Program-made: the position numbers and the translations under genes
DNA from: Alnus glutinosa
Taxonomy: Eukaryota > Streptophyta > Magnoliopsida > Fagales > Betulaceae
Direction of reading: 5' to 3'
DNA: 64,000 bases
NCBI RefSeq assembly: GCF_958979055.1
Contig: NC_084892.1
Span: 23,958,001-24,022,000, forward strand
In this document: one piece after another, positions 33,199 to 44,138 of the stretch
Layout: the number at the start of each line of letters is the position of its first letter
How positions within the stretch are numbered: position 1 is the stretch's first letter
The notes under the pieces: generated by a model
Seen by the model: only the letters and a program-made list of their open reading frames with translations
The model's database searches: none
Told to the model about the DNA's origin: nothing

Positions 33199-34599
33199 TT
33201 GTATTTGTAAACACAAACACAAACCCTAATCCGACCCTAAGTGTATGTAATATATATAGTGTTAAGGTTTACGTAAACTCTAACCCATAAAACTAAACCC
33301 TAAACGGTAACCCTAAAACTAATTCTTAAACCTTAAGTCTGTGTTAAGTTTCATATATATATATATAGGTCCTATATATATATAGGGTTAGGGTTTTATT
33401 AGATTACTATTCCATTAACGTAAATCCTAATTAGAGTTAGGGTTTACTTATAAGTATACCATATATATTTAAAGTACTCAACACGTAAAACGTAAATATA
33501 CTATAAACATATTGCACGTAGCCCATACCCCTAACCCTATGTCTATATACTATATATAGTCATAAACCCTAACCCTAAGTGTATGTACTTTGTTATGTTG
33601 CATATTTTTATTTTTGTTCCTCGCCGTATAATTATGCATATATTTGTAGCCCAAATTTGGGTATATACAACGTTATTATATATATCTATAAACTCTAACC
33701 CTAAGTGTATATATATACTATATATAGCTATACACAATATAGGTATATAAGTATACTATATATATATATATATATAGCCATAAACACCAATGTTAGGGTG
33801 TATACAAGTAACTATAAAGGTATATAGTTTCGGCACGCCGTTTACATGCATGCATGCATATATTATATATATGTATGTACATAATATGACAAGATAGTTT
33901 TGAAATACAAATACAAATACAAACACAGACACATGCAACCCTAAGTGTATGTAATGTACATTCTTGCTAAACCCTAAGTCATAAAACTAAACCGTAAACT
34001 ATAAATTAAAACTAAATCTTAACCCTAAGTATAGTATATATATATATATATATACTATACTAAACACTGACCATAAAATTGAACCCTAAAACCCATAATC
34101 TTAACCCAAATCTTAAGTGTATGTACCATATATATGTAAGCCATAAACCCTAACCCTAAATATATGTACTATATGTATAGTGCTAAACCCTAACTATAGG
34201 ATCAAATGATAGTTCGACCAAGTTTTGAACATTGAACTCGATCAAATGATAGAGGCATGCAATTTTATACTTGTGTAAGGTATGCTATAATGATCGGGAC
34301 CACAAGGCGAACACATTCAGATGGATGTTCAACGAACCCTAACCCTGAGAGTATGTACTACACATACAATAAATTAAGTCCTAACGCATAAACCATATTC
34401 AAGAAACTCAACTTGCATGTAAATCCTAAAACATAACTATAAGTATGTGTAGCACAAATTTATTGTTGGGGTATATAATAGGAATTTTTAATATAAATAA
34501 ATTCTAAAAAATTTAAATACAAGTACTGTATAAAACTAATTAGTTTATATACTCTAATTTGGTATAGGGTACATAGCAATTTTATACTCCAATTTATTT

Positions 34600-34600
<1 letters not shown>
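33081..34600. repeat. AT-rich DNA with telomere words in the opposite orientation
   Basis: The plus strand carries many aaccctaa and accctaaccctaa words (for example 33219-33240, 33530-33540, 33566-33582, 34147-34160, 34335-34345), the reverse orientation of the 28390-31425 array. They are mixed with gtgtatgta and ta microsatellite words. No gene is seen. Confidence 0.7.
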
Positions 34601-34655
<55 letters not shown>

Positions 34656-34682
34656 AGGGAATTCCAAAAAAGTGTTTTTCAG

Positions 34683-34985
34683 TTAGCCACGTGTATTAAA
34701 TTACACGTGTCTGCCAGATGGCAGCGTGGAATTTATACACGCGGCCAATTTGCAGCGTGTATAAAATACACGCTGCCATCTGGCAGCGTGTACTTATACA
34801 CGCGGCCAGATGGCCGCGTGTAGAAATTACACGCTGCCATATGGCAGCGCGTATTTTATACACGCTGCCAATTGTTTGTACGCTACATCTGGCAGCGTGT
34901 CCAGAGAAACACGCTGCCATCTGGCCGCGTGTCTACAGTAACATGTACTGTAGACACGCGGCGATTTACGCCTTTTTTTGTAGTG
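34683..34985. repeat. CACTA right subterminal palindrome array and terminal repeat
   Basis: At least eight palindromic words of the form gcagcgtgta…tacacgctgcc or ggccgcgtgta occur, mirrored with those at 20773-21115. They end in cgcggcgatttacg followed by ctttttttgtagtg. A T run of about 50 bases precedes the array (34597-34648). Confidence 0.9.
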
Positions 34986-34988
34986 TGT

Positions 34989-35127
34989 ACAAATATATAA
35001 CGAGATATAACATGAAAGAGAGAAGAGAGCGGAAGCAGAGAGAGAAACTGATAACAGAGTGATATTTATAGAGCGATTAAAAGTAGTGAATAAGAAATCT
35101 TTGAATAAATAAAAAAGGGAATAAACT

Positions 35128-35176
<49 letters not shown>

Positions 35177-35334
35177 ATATCATAATATTGAAAATATTAT
35201 AACACAAAGAATACATAGTCTTTGTCAAAAAGGATAAAGTGTGAATGAGTTCAAATAATGAAATGAAAGATTGATAGAATAGAAGATAAAGTTATGAAAG
35301 GAAGAGGAGGAAAAATAATTAGAAAGGAAACATA
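34989..35334. other. Intergenic with poly-A tract, no gene seen
   Basis: A run of more than 40 A lies at 35130-35174. The remainder is A-rich with no coding signal. Confidence 0.45.
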
Positions 35335-35633
35335 GGGCTTGTTTGGCAAAGAACATAACAGAACAGAGTAGTAGGTTGTTAGTTTTGAAATTAGTAAAAA
35401 GTGATGATGTGATATAAAATAAAAAGAATTTGTATAAAAAAGTGAAAAAAATTTGTATTGTAGTGAATTTTTTTATTTGAATAGTAATAAAAAATTATTG
35501 ATGTGATATAAAAAATGAAAAAAGTAAGAATATTTTGATGTGAATTGTTGGAAAAAATAAAAAAGTAAAAAAAAGTATAGTAAATAGTGCCAAGCACTAT
35601 CCTGTTCTATAACCATGCTTATCAAACAAGGCC
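35335..35633 (+). mobile_element. hAT-like MITE, about 300 bp
   Basis: The ends gggcttgtttggcaaag and ctatcaaacaaggcc are inverted copies of each other with a few mismatches. The inside carries the family blocks gtgatgtgatataaaataaaaag, tgtagtgaattttttta and ttgatgtgatataaaaaatg. It is non-coding. The target duplication is not clear. Confidence 0.65.
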
Positions 35634-36377
35634 ATAGTTACAGATAAAATTGAATGTAAGAGATGAAAATCTAATCTTTATGAATCATTAGATGGACTTT
35701 TTGAAAATGAGATATTAAATTGTCTTTACATCTTTTTTTTTCTTTCTATTTTTAATCACACATTTAGTAGCCTCACCAAAATAGTTTTTTAGCTATTTTG
35801 GTGAGCCAATTTGATGAAAATCTTGAAAAACCACTCTCACTAGCCTCACCATTTTAACCAAAAAAAATTTGATGACTGAAATTACTAACCAAATTAGATG
35901 AGGCATTTTCACTCAACAACCCACTCACCAAATTTTGTTTCACCTTTCTCTCTCACATGATTAGCACACTTTTTTCCTTTTTTTCTCTCATTTTCTTCTC
36001 CCATCTCCCATCTCTCACACGATAATGTCCTTAGATTTTTTGTAAAAAGATTATATAGAGAAAAAATAAATAAATATGAAAAAATTATTATTTAAATGGA
36101 ATAGTGAATGTTGACTAGTTAAAATGGTGAGGCTGCTGGGGGAATTTTAATAAAGTGGCTCACCAGAATAGAAAAAAGTAATTTTTAATTATTTTGGTGA
36201 GTAAAATTTGGTGAGACTACTAGGAATGATACTCTTTCTTAGATGACAATTTTATTTTGGATGAAGAGAAATTTCGTATGCACAACTAATATAATATTTT
36301 ACTATGCAACACATGACTAAACCTTGAGCACTTGAGCTATCTCTCACCTAAGCACCAGATCAGTAAGAAAATTAAGG
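35634..36377. other. Intergenic with a dispersed inverted repeat, no gene seen
   Basis: 35770-35960 and 36115-36220 carry related words in opposite orientation (tagcctcaccaaaatag, agtggctcaccagaatag, ttttggtgagtaaaatttggtgag). This looks like an AT-rich MITE of several hundred bp with poorly defined ends. Confidence 0.4.
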
Positions 36378-36624
36378 GGGGTGTTTGGTAAAGATTGTTG
36401 AGTTGATTTTTTATTTTTTCAGTAGTAGTAAGAATTTATTAATGTGATATAAAGTAGAAAGAATTTGTATGGAAAAGTGTAGTGAATTTTTTTTATTTAA
36501 ATAGAAATAAAAAATTATTAATGTGATATAAAAAGTAAAAACAGTTAGAACGTTTTGAAGTTAATTATTTTTTTTAAAAATAAAAATAAAGGAGGGAAAT
36601 TGAGCGTTTGTAACCAAACACCCC
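36378..36624 (+). mobile_element. hAT-like MITE, 247 bp
   Basis: The terminal inverted repeats are ggggtgtttggtaaag and taaccaaacacccc. The internal blocks taatgtgatataaagtagaaag, tgtagtgaattttttttat and taatgtgatataaaaagtaaaaa link it to the copies at 12484 and 35335. It encodes nothing. Confidence 0.7.
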
Positions 36625-36775
36625 GGCCCCCAAATCTCAACCAATAATGTGAAAAGTATACTCACTTAAGAGATGTCTTTCACATTTATAATTTATTATT
36701 ATTATTATTAATATTTTTGTGAGTGATGCATTTAAGATGTCAAGGATGCATCTCATGATCTCCTAAGAGAAAGCA

Positions 36776-36813
<38 letters not shown>

Positions 36814-38125
36814 CATTACAGGCTCGCGTCCATGTGTGTCTTTTCAATTGTCTATCTTCCTCCTTCTTTTTTTTTTTCTTTTTTCTTTTTTTTTTTTCTT
36901 TTTTTTTTTAAGGCATTCAATTGTCTATCTAACTCTACAAGAATGGAGTTATGGATAAGGGTTGTTGGGTAGGGGAATAAATAAATTTTAGGTGGATGGA
37001 AGTAATAATAATAATAAATAAAAAAATAAAAAAAAAACTGATTTGGAAGAAAAAGAAACTAATTTTAGAAGGTCTATTTCATGAAAATCATATAATTTAG
37101 AGAAAGTTTTAGAATTTTGGATTGCTACTGCCCAGAGCATGATCGTGGTTATTCCCTTGTGTCCAAGGCAATAAGTTACATAAAGAATGGATTGAGGTGA
37201 CTTTCAATTCTACACTCTTCATTCAAAAGGAATGGTCTAAATTTAGTTACTCAAGCCTTAAAAAAGAGAGGACAAAATAAGTGAAGGGTTTGCTTATCAC
37301 CTCCTCAAAGAGTGATCGACAACCGTGTTACTTTTTTCAAGAGGTGATAAGTCACTCTCAAAGAAATGGTTGGTGTAATTGGACCACTATAATCACTCTT
37401 GTGCGGTGGCCAATATTCCCTTGAGGGGTAATTGGCGGTCAATTACTTCCCTTCCCTTGAAGACTGCGAGAGTCTAGGCAAGATGACCGACCACCTCCTC
37501 ACCTCCAAAGAGGAGGGTAGTCGGAATGGTCCAACCACCCTCATTATCCTATGTTGTGTCTAACTATCCGCTCAAAAAGTAAAGCAATGAAAATGAAGTA
37601 GCCGATCACCCAAAAAAAATAATCATGTCACCTTTTTTAAATGATTTACTTGACTAAATTCAAATTCGGACGCCAAAAAAGTAAGGACCTTAATTCATAA
37701 ACAATTCTGGATCAATTACAAAAGAGGTCGGTTCTTGGTTGGTGGGTCATTGGATTAAATATAGGCACTCGATATTTTTACTATAGTTGATTTATCTACC
37801 CAAACTGCGTCTAAGTCGAAAAAAGAAAAAAGAAAAAAGAAAAAAGAAAAAGATTTAATTTAGAAAAGGCTTAATTAAATATGGAGATATGATTTCCTAC
37901 CTTTAAATGGACATGCTAGTTGGGAATGGTGCCCGGCATAGTCCATATCGCCGGTCTGTCCCATACTCTGGCAGCACTCTTGTTTCCATCAAATTTAATG
38001 ATATGGGGACACGTGTTGTGTTTGAAAGTAACAATAATATTAGCTGGAAATTCATTTCTTGAATGTGACTTTTCATCAGAAAAATATAATATAATAATTA
38101 CAGTTTAGACAGTAACGACAACATG
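36625..38125. other. Intergenic, low complexity, no gene seen
   Basis: There is a poly-A run at 36777-36810, T-rich tracts at 36865-36910 and a tandem aaaaaag repeat at 37820-37848. The sequence at 37260-37600 is less AT-rich and repeats words such as gaggtgataa and ggtggc, but shows no open coding frame. Confidence 0.45.
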
Positions 38126-38197
38126 GGGTCCATAGCTCAGTGGTAGAGCATTTGACTGCAGATCAAGAGGTCACCGGTTCGAACCCGGTTGGGCCCT
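38126..38197 (+). tRNA. tRNA-Cys (anticodon GCA)
   Basis: The 72-nt sequence folds as a standard cloverleaf. The acceptor stem gggtcca pairs with tgggccc (one G-T pair), the D arm is gctc/gagc, and the anticodon stem ttga/tcaa encloses ctGCAga. The T arm accgg-ttcgaac-ccggt carries the internal B box, and tagctcagtgg is the A box. There is no intron. Discriminator T and a T run follow immediately and serve as the pol III stop. A caaca motif lies just upstream, as is usual for plant tRNA genes. It matches the plant nuclear tRNA-Cys pattern and looks functional. Confidence 0.95.
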
Positions 38198-38203
38198 TTT
38201 TCG
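38197..38203 (+). terminator. RNA polymerase III terminator of tRNA-Cys
   Basis: A run of T (ttttt) directly follows the acceptor stem, the normal stop signal for RNA polymerase III. Confidence 0.85.
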
Positions 38204-38258
38204 CTTGTATTTTGTTCAATTGTGTTTTTAATTGTTGGGAGATTTCTCGGGCACCTAC

Positions 38259-38292
38259 CTCGGAGCATTCGACTGCGGATGAAGATTGAACT
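38259..38292 (+). pseudogene. Partial tRNA-Cys-like relic
   Basis: The piece cggagcattcgactgcggat followed by gaag matches the D-arm end and anticodon arm of the intact tRNA-Cys 110 bp upstream (agagcatttgactgcagat, caag) with three or four changes. The acceptor stem and T arm are not preserved. It may be a decayed local duplicate. Confidence 0.45.
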
Positions 38293-39506
38293 TTGAAGAG
38301 GCAACCTTACGTTATCTCCGTTTGTTTTTTTCAGTCAAAATTCTTTCTTAACGGACATTTCTCGGACAGTGCAGGTGCAGGTGCAGGTGCAGTCTCAACT
38401 CTCTGCAAAAGCCGAAATGTTGGTGCCTATTGAGCAACCTCTTAATGGGCCTCTTTTTCGGATCAGCCTCTTCCTCCAACTCCTAACCCATAATACTTGC
38501 AAACTGAATTGCTGCCACAGAACCCATACCCAAAAAGATAAAAGGATGTTGGAGTATTTAATAAAAATTAATTATTTTCATAAATTTATTCGTTTCCAAG
38601 CTTATTATGAAAAATTTATAATTTAACTATATATTAATTTATGTTGTGGTTTATTTAAAATAAAAATAGATAAGTCTTAAATTTAATTTCAAACTCAGTC
38701 GTATATCATGACTATACATAAAAGTTACACATTTATAAAATAATTTTCGAAGAGAATTTTCCTTTCAAATATAAAAGTTTCCTACTTTGCTATAGACATG
38801 TACAAAAACAAATCCAAAAAAAGGAATTTAGCATCCCTTTCAAATTATGCTCAACAACAGCTTTTCATGGGATGAAATTCATCCATTATCATCTTTGTAA
38901 TGAAATTCTTAACAATTTATTTATCAATATAAACTATCAAATGATTTGTCAAAAACTCATCTCTCATTATATTACGTAATCTAGTTTTTACAAGTTTTAT
39001 AGCAGAAAAAAACTCGTTCTATAGTAGCAATAGCAACAAGGAAAGTCAACACTAGACAAATCAATCTGTCAATCAAATAATATATCTTTGATTTTCTTGA
39101 AATTGCCAATCATCGCATAACTTTGATAATGTAAACATATTGTGAAAACTTAGATGCTTTAGCACATTAAGCTCATAATGTTGCAATTGAAATCTCAAAT
39201 GGCATTTGAAATGTAATGCCTTGACTGTTATATAAATTGCAAAGCAAAATTATCTTAATTCAACGTGTCACTACTATCTTTACATATATTTGCAACGAAA
39301 GAAAATCATGTATAATTTTTTTTTTTTTTTTTTTTTTTTGTTTCTTTTATAAACATGCCACAATATAAAAATACCAGAGCTTTCCTTAAAGTATTCAATC
39401 TCTTTTTTCTTTTTCTTTTTTATTCTGTCTTTATTTAGTTCAATGAAATGGTTTACACTTTACACATTAAAACCCTAGTCCAGATCATCATCCACTCTTT
39501 CAAAAC
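38293..39506. other. Intergenic, AT-rich, no gene seen
   Basis: A gcaggt microduplication (caggtgcaggtgcaggtgcag) lies near 38371-38392. The remainder is AT-rich with a T run at 39317-39340. No supported gene. Confidence 0.45.
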
Positions 39507-39716
39507 CGTTACAAAAAAAAATTGGTTTTTGCCACATGCAATTAACCATGTTGCGAAATGTGCATTTCGCGACGTGGCCACGTTGTCCACGTTGCCTTTG
39601 TGCCACGTGACTTTTTTGCCAAGTCGCGACAGGTGGGCAACGTGGTCAGGCGCCATGTCGGCATTTAGCCACGTATCCAAAAGACACGTGGCCACGTGCC
39701 AAAATATTAAATTTTT

Positions 39717-40122
39717 GGGGCAATTACCTTTTCCTCCCATGAACTACCAACTTTTACGCAAAACCCCCACAAACTACCAACTCGACCAAAATAGAGCATT
39801 CAACTACCAAAGATAACCCTTTTTCCCCCTTCCGTCAGTCAGAGGGGTTAAAACAAACGGTCAACGGGTCACGTGCTATTTTACATGGGGGCATGTTGGA
39901 AGGTGGTGGTAGTTTATGGGGGGAAAAGAGGAAGAAAATGAGGATAAAACGGCATGTGAAGGTTACGTGACCCGTTGACCGTTTGTTTTAACCTCTTTGA
40001 CTAACGAAAGGGGGGAAAAGGGTTGTCTTTGGTAGTTGAATGCTCTATTTTGGTCGAGTTGGTAGTTTGTGGGGGCTTTGTGCAAAAGTTGGTAGTTCAT
40101 GGGGGAAAAAGGTAATTACCCC
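39717..40122. mobile_element. MULE-type MITE nested in the small CACTA element
   Basis: It begins ggggcaattacc and ends ggtaattacccc. The inner arms (catgaactaccaac, ctcgaccaaaatagagc, and their complements) are those of the copy at 6721-7084. The flanks taaattttt and taatttttt form a 9-bp duplication with one mismatch in a T run. Its insertion postdates the CACTA derivative that contains it. Confidence 0.8.
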
Positions 40123-40371
40123 TAATTTTTTTTTTTTTTTTTTTTTTTTTTATAAAAAAAATTATTTCAATAAATTCATTTTTTTTTTCAATATCTCAAA
40201 AATATTATTACAATATTCAAAATATTTACAATAAATACAAATTTAAACAATATTGCAATAATTCAAAATCAAAACAACAATAAATTATTTATAAATAAAG
40301 TATATATTTACATAAAATAAATAAATGTTATTGTTATTAACAAAACAACATTACAAAAACTTTACAATTCT

Positions 40372-40634
40372 TCACGCTTGTTGATTTTGGATATCACAAT
40401 TTCCCATACTAGGCAACGACTGGACAACGGGCGACTGCTGGTCAATATGCGACGACGAAGGCTGCCCAATTGGCGAACGCTGCACAAGGGACTGTGTAGT
40501 GGGCGAAAGTGCCCCAACGAAAGAGTGTTGGCCAGTCGGCGAATTCTGCTGCCCCAGCGGCAACGGAGAATACTGCTATCCAAGGGGCGACACCTGACCC
40601 TGAGGCGACAGCGGCCCAACCGTTGTCGCATTAC
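40372..40634 (-). pseudogene. Relic of a TNPA-like last exon
   Basis: After an AG acceptor at 40635-40636 the frame begins [11 protein letters not shown], as does exon 7 of the TNPA-like gene at 21740. The DNA around the splice site (ccaaccgttgtcgcattacc) is shared by the two elements. The relic continues with a Gln/Ser/Pro-rich tail and ends at a TGA at 40372-40374. One in-frame TAG lies at 40576-40578. Upstream exons are deleted. Confidence 0.65.
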
Positions 40635-40846
40635 CTGCAAATAATAACATTAAAAAAATAATGTGGTGACGTGGGATGACACATGGCCATGTGGCGACGT
40701 GGCCCCATTAGCACATCGCAACATGGTCACGTCGTTGAATAATTTAGCGACGTGGTCTATGAACACATGTGGCCACATGGCCACGTGGCTACAGTAACGG
40801 CCACTGTAACCACGTGGCAAAATGCATGATTTTTTTTGTAGTGAAC

Positions 40847-41032
40847 TCTCAAGAAAACCCAAGTGATGACGACGTTTCGGTCGTGCCAACTTTCAAGAAG
40901 AGCCTCAACCCACCTAAGTCTCTCAATCGGGTGGTCAACGACTTAGACCCCTACACTTGGAAGCACGTGGTCTACTCAGACGACAAATGGATGAGCATCG
41001 TTTATATGAGAGACATAGAGAGAGAAAGATGA
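40847..41032 (+). pseudogene. Unrecognised coding-like fragment beside the small CACTA insertion
   Basis: Immediately after the transposon's target duplication the frame reads SQENPSDDDVSVVPTFKKSL, then NRVVNDLDPYTWKHVVYSDD. It has balanced, protein-like composition for about 60 residues before passing into a gagaga tract. I do not recognise the family. Sequence left of the transposon (39448-39503) is also open, so the insertion may have split a small gene or gene fragment. Confidence is low. Confidence 0.25.
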
Positions 41033-41204
41033 GGGAGAGAGTCCATGAGAGAAGAAAGAGAATGTGATATGTGAATGAGAGTTTTTTTTTCGAAGAATGA
41101 GAAGAGAGAGAACTGAATAAAAAAAAGGTTCATGACAATAGCATTTTGTCCAAAATAGAAAATGTAAAATATAACTTGCCGGATGTAGTCACATTTTAGG
41201 GTGG

Positions 41205-41975
41205 ATAATAAGTGGCAGAGCCAGATTTTAATTTAGGGCAAAAGAATTTTTTTTAATAAATGAAAAAAAAAATCTAAAGTTAATAAAAAATTAACTAACT
41301 TTTTCTAACTGTGCTAATCCCTGATGTTCAGTTTCTTTTTATTTTATTTTTTTTAAAAAAAGCTAGCCGGCCTCTCACAGACTCATGCACCCTTCAATGG
41401 AAACAGTGTTTGGGCATCTACTCCTTTGACTCTCTCACTGTCTCAGACTCTCACTAGTTGTGATAGACTCACATCACTTTCATTAAAAAAAATAAAATAA
41501 TAAAATAACATAGAAAATAGTCACACAATCACTATATCACGGTAAAAAAGCAAAAGTCTCACATAATCACAGATAAAAAAAACAAAAGTCATTTAGTCAA
41601 ACGGTGCGTTTGACAGAATGCAACTCCAGCAAATAAATGAAACAACGTGTTTGAATCAAACATTTTGTTTAAACTCTCCCATTGTTTCACATGCTTAAAC
41701 GCTGTGTTTTACGAAAGCCACAATTCATCTTCAACCTTCGTTTCTTCTAAAGATTCTGAACAGCTCTGAGCGACCTAATTTACCAAAACGCGATAAATTG
41801 TTGGCTAAGAGTCATAAATCTTAGTCAATCTAAAAAAATAATTTGCCCCTTAATGAATGGTCAAAGGTGGGCAACAAAGATATTCAAAAAAAAAATTCAC
41901 AAGGGGTAAAGAAACTTTTCGGGAGGTGAGGGGGGGCCACTTCTCCCTCTCGACCCCCTGGCTCCGCCCCTAAGT
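41205..41975. repeat. Possible DNA transposon with gcagagccag…ctggctccgcccct ends
   Basis: The left end agtggcagagccagatttta and the right end ccctggctccgcccctaag are imperfect inverted copies, a pattern common in plant transposons. No target duplication or coding sequence was found, so the boundaries are approximate. Confidence 0.4.
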
Positions 41976-42099
41976 GTAATTCTTTAAAATTTGAAGAAAA
42001 AAAGGGTTTGAAGATTGAACCGGATGTGAATGCTCTTATGTGTGAGCAATTATTCTTTATCTTCCCTAAGTAGTGCATAGTTCAAGTTCGAGAGCGGTC

Positions 42100-42961
42100 A
42101 TTGTTGACTCTGAAATAAATATTACTATTTTTCTAAGGGTTTATTTGGATTTGTTATTTCAAAATGTAGGATTTAAAAAATAACAATTTCAAAACGTAAT
42201 GTTTTAAAATACAAGGGAAATTGCGATTTGGCTTTTAAAATTGTAGTTTAGCATTTTAAATCGTGCATTTGAGTAGGAGTGAATACAATAAAGGTAATCA
42301 AATCTATAGGATCTTATTATAATCACATATAAATGGTAAATATTCTAACAAGAAAAATCTATCAAACCTAATATGGAAGTCAAATATTCTAACATTCTCC
42401 CTAAAATTTAAGGTGGAAGCTTGAGTTTGAAAATAAAAATATTTTTCGAAGATATATATATATATATATATAGCTGAAATGGATTTATATTGGCTAAAGC
42501 TTGAGGTTTTAAAAGGGTTAAAGGTTGATCTTATGTTATTAGTCAAAGATTGAAACTTTAATGATAGGGTGATATTTTTGGGGTAATCTTTAATGAGATA
42601 TGATTTGAGTTATTGAAAGAAATTTTGAAGACTATGTAGAAAAGAACTTACGTTGATATTGAAGAACAATGTGTGAAACTAAACCCATTTCTAAAGTTTA
42701 TTTAGATTAAAAATTATATCTATGAAATAATGATATTGAGTTTCATTTACCTGGAATTATGATATAATGATTATGACAAATCTAGAGACTAGGTTATAAT
42801 ATTGGTGCCTAGTTGATTTTAGGAAAGTGAGAAATGTTACGTGGTAGATAAAAAGAAAGTTGTTCCTAAATCAGATATCAGGATCAGAGTAGAAGATTTT
42901 GATATTTGATGTTTATGCCTTGTTGATTTTAGGATCATTGATTTATTGAATTGGGTATTAA

Positions 42962-43012
<51 letters not shown>

Positions 43013-44138
43013 ATTGATAGTTGGGCTATCTTTGAGGTTGAATATTATAATGGAACGTATGTATAATGTCTAATTTATAAATTGAGATTTATAGAATAAT
43101 TTGAAGATAGGATTGAGAGACATTATTATCTTACACTCTTGTTGATGATAAGCAAGGAAGGATTATATTATAGGATTTGATCTTAAGGTTTATACCTTAG
43201 TTATGAAATAAAAAATAGTCATGATTGATCTGATCTATGTCCCTATGATATAATATAGATTTATGTTTCAAGTAAATTTCAAGGATATGGCTCAATTCGA
43301 ATAAACAACTACATGGTGTTATCATTGGAAAATTTCATAGGTTAAAATTTTGGAGATAGACTGTCATATTTTGAGGATGGTGTTATCTTGATTTTGAATT
43401 CTTGCTTAATGGGAATTATTACGAATGATATGATTGATATTTTTCGAGGTCCGAAGATTTGAGAACTATTTCTTACTTAAGGATGGACAATGAGAGAAAT
43501 ATCTCGGTTCCCTACTAAGTTGCATTTGAAGATGATTGAGGTATACAAAAATCTTGATTTGAATTCTTTGCTTAGTGTGAATTACTTTGAAAGTTATGAT
43601 TTATGTTTTCGTGGTCTGAGAAATTTAAGAATATATTTTATTTGAGGATAGGAACGGTTAGACGTAGAATTAATGTTTAAAGATTTTCTAATGGAAAAAG
43701 ACTCCAACCCTATGGATACCTAAGGATGAATAAAACGGTCTTTTATTCGAAGCGTTAGGTTGTGAATAAGATTCATCCCTAAGTTTGGGAGGTGGAATTT
43801 CAATAACATAAGATGAAATTTTAATAATAGAAGATAAGGTGAAATTCAGTATATTGCTTGAGGTATTTCAAATACAATGATATGATCAAGTACTGCTAAC
43901 ATGGACAAACAAGATAGACGATGGACTACGATAAGAGCAAACCTTTACATCGAAGCAGAGAAATGGGAATGATAGTAATAAATTAGATTCTTATCTAAGA
44001 ATAGATAAGCATTACCAGTTAAAATAAACTAGGTACTGAATCTGAGTCGTTTGACTTTAGATTTAGAAATCTAAAGCTGTTCTGAAAACTTTATGGTTTT
44101 CGAATTTCGGAGACAAAATTCCGTTAAGGGGAGAGGGA
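42100..44138 (+). mobile_element. Decayed interior of a gypsy-type retrotransposon (inferred)
   Basis: No readable pol remains. The call rests on the 3' end: gaatttcggagacaaaattcc, then the polypurine tract aaggggagaggga at 44126-44138, directly followed by an LTR-like tgtaatacccc. The same arrangement precedes 56021. The rest is AT-rich, with an (AT)n tract at 42964-43010 and heavily mutated frames. Confidence 0.4.

Larger units (their letters stand above)
20773..34985 (-). mobile_element. CACTA (En/Spm) transposon, 14.2 kb, nearly complete
   Basis: The left end is cactacaaaaaaaatcg and the right end is the inverted form ending cctttttttgtagtg. The 3-bp target duplication TGT flanks it at 20770-20772 and 34986-34988. 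Both termini carry clustered palindromes built on gccgcgtgta. Inside, both genes run on the minus strand: TNP2-like (24568-28267, one premature stop) then TNPA-like (21568-24417, intact). The 28390-34680 part is non-coding, with telomere-like, GA-rich and AT-rich repeats. Length and content fit a plant CACTA element. It lies about 300 bp from the LINE remnant. Confidence 0.95.
39507..40843 (-). mobile_element. Non-autonomous CACTA derivative, 1.34 kb
   Basis: The right end is tttttttgtagtg at 40831-40843. The left end at 39507 (cgttacaaaaaaaaattgg) is a mutated counterpart with two changes in the first six bases. The 3-bp words AAC flank it at 39504-39506 and 40844-40846. Subterminal palindromes are built on gccacgtg/cacgtggc instead of gccgcgtgta, so this is a different subfamily from the 14-kb element. 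It keeps only a relic of the TNPA-like last exon and carries a nested MULE MITE at 39717-40122. Confidence 0.8.
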
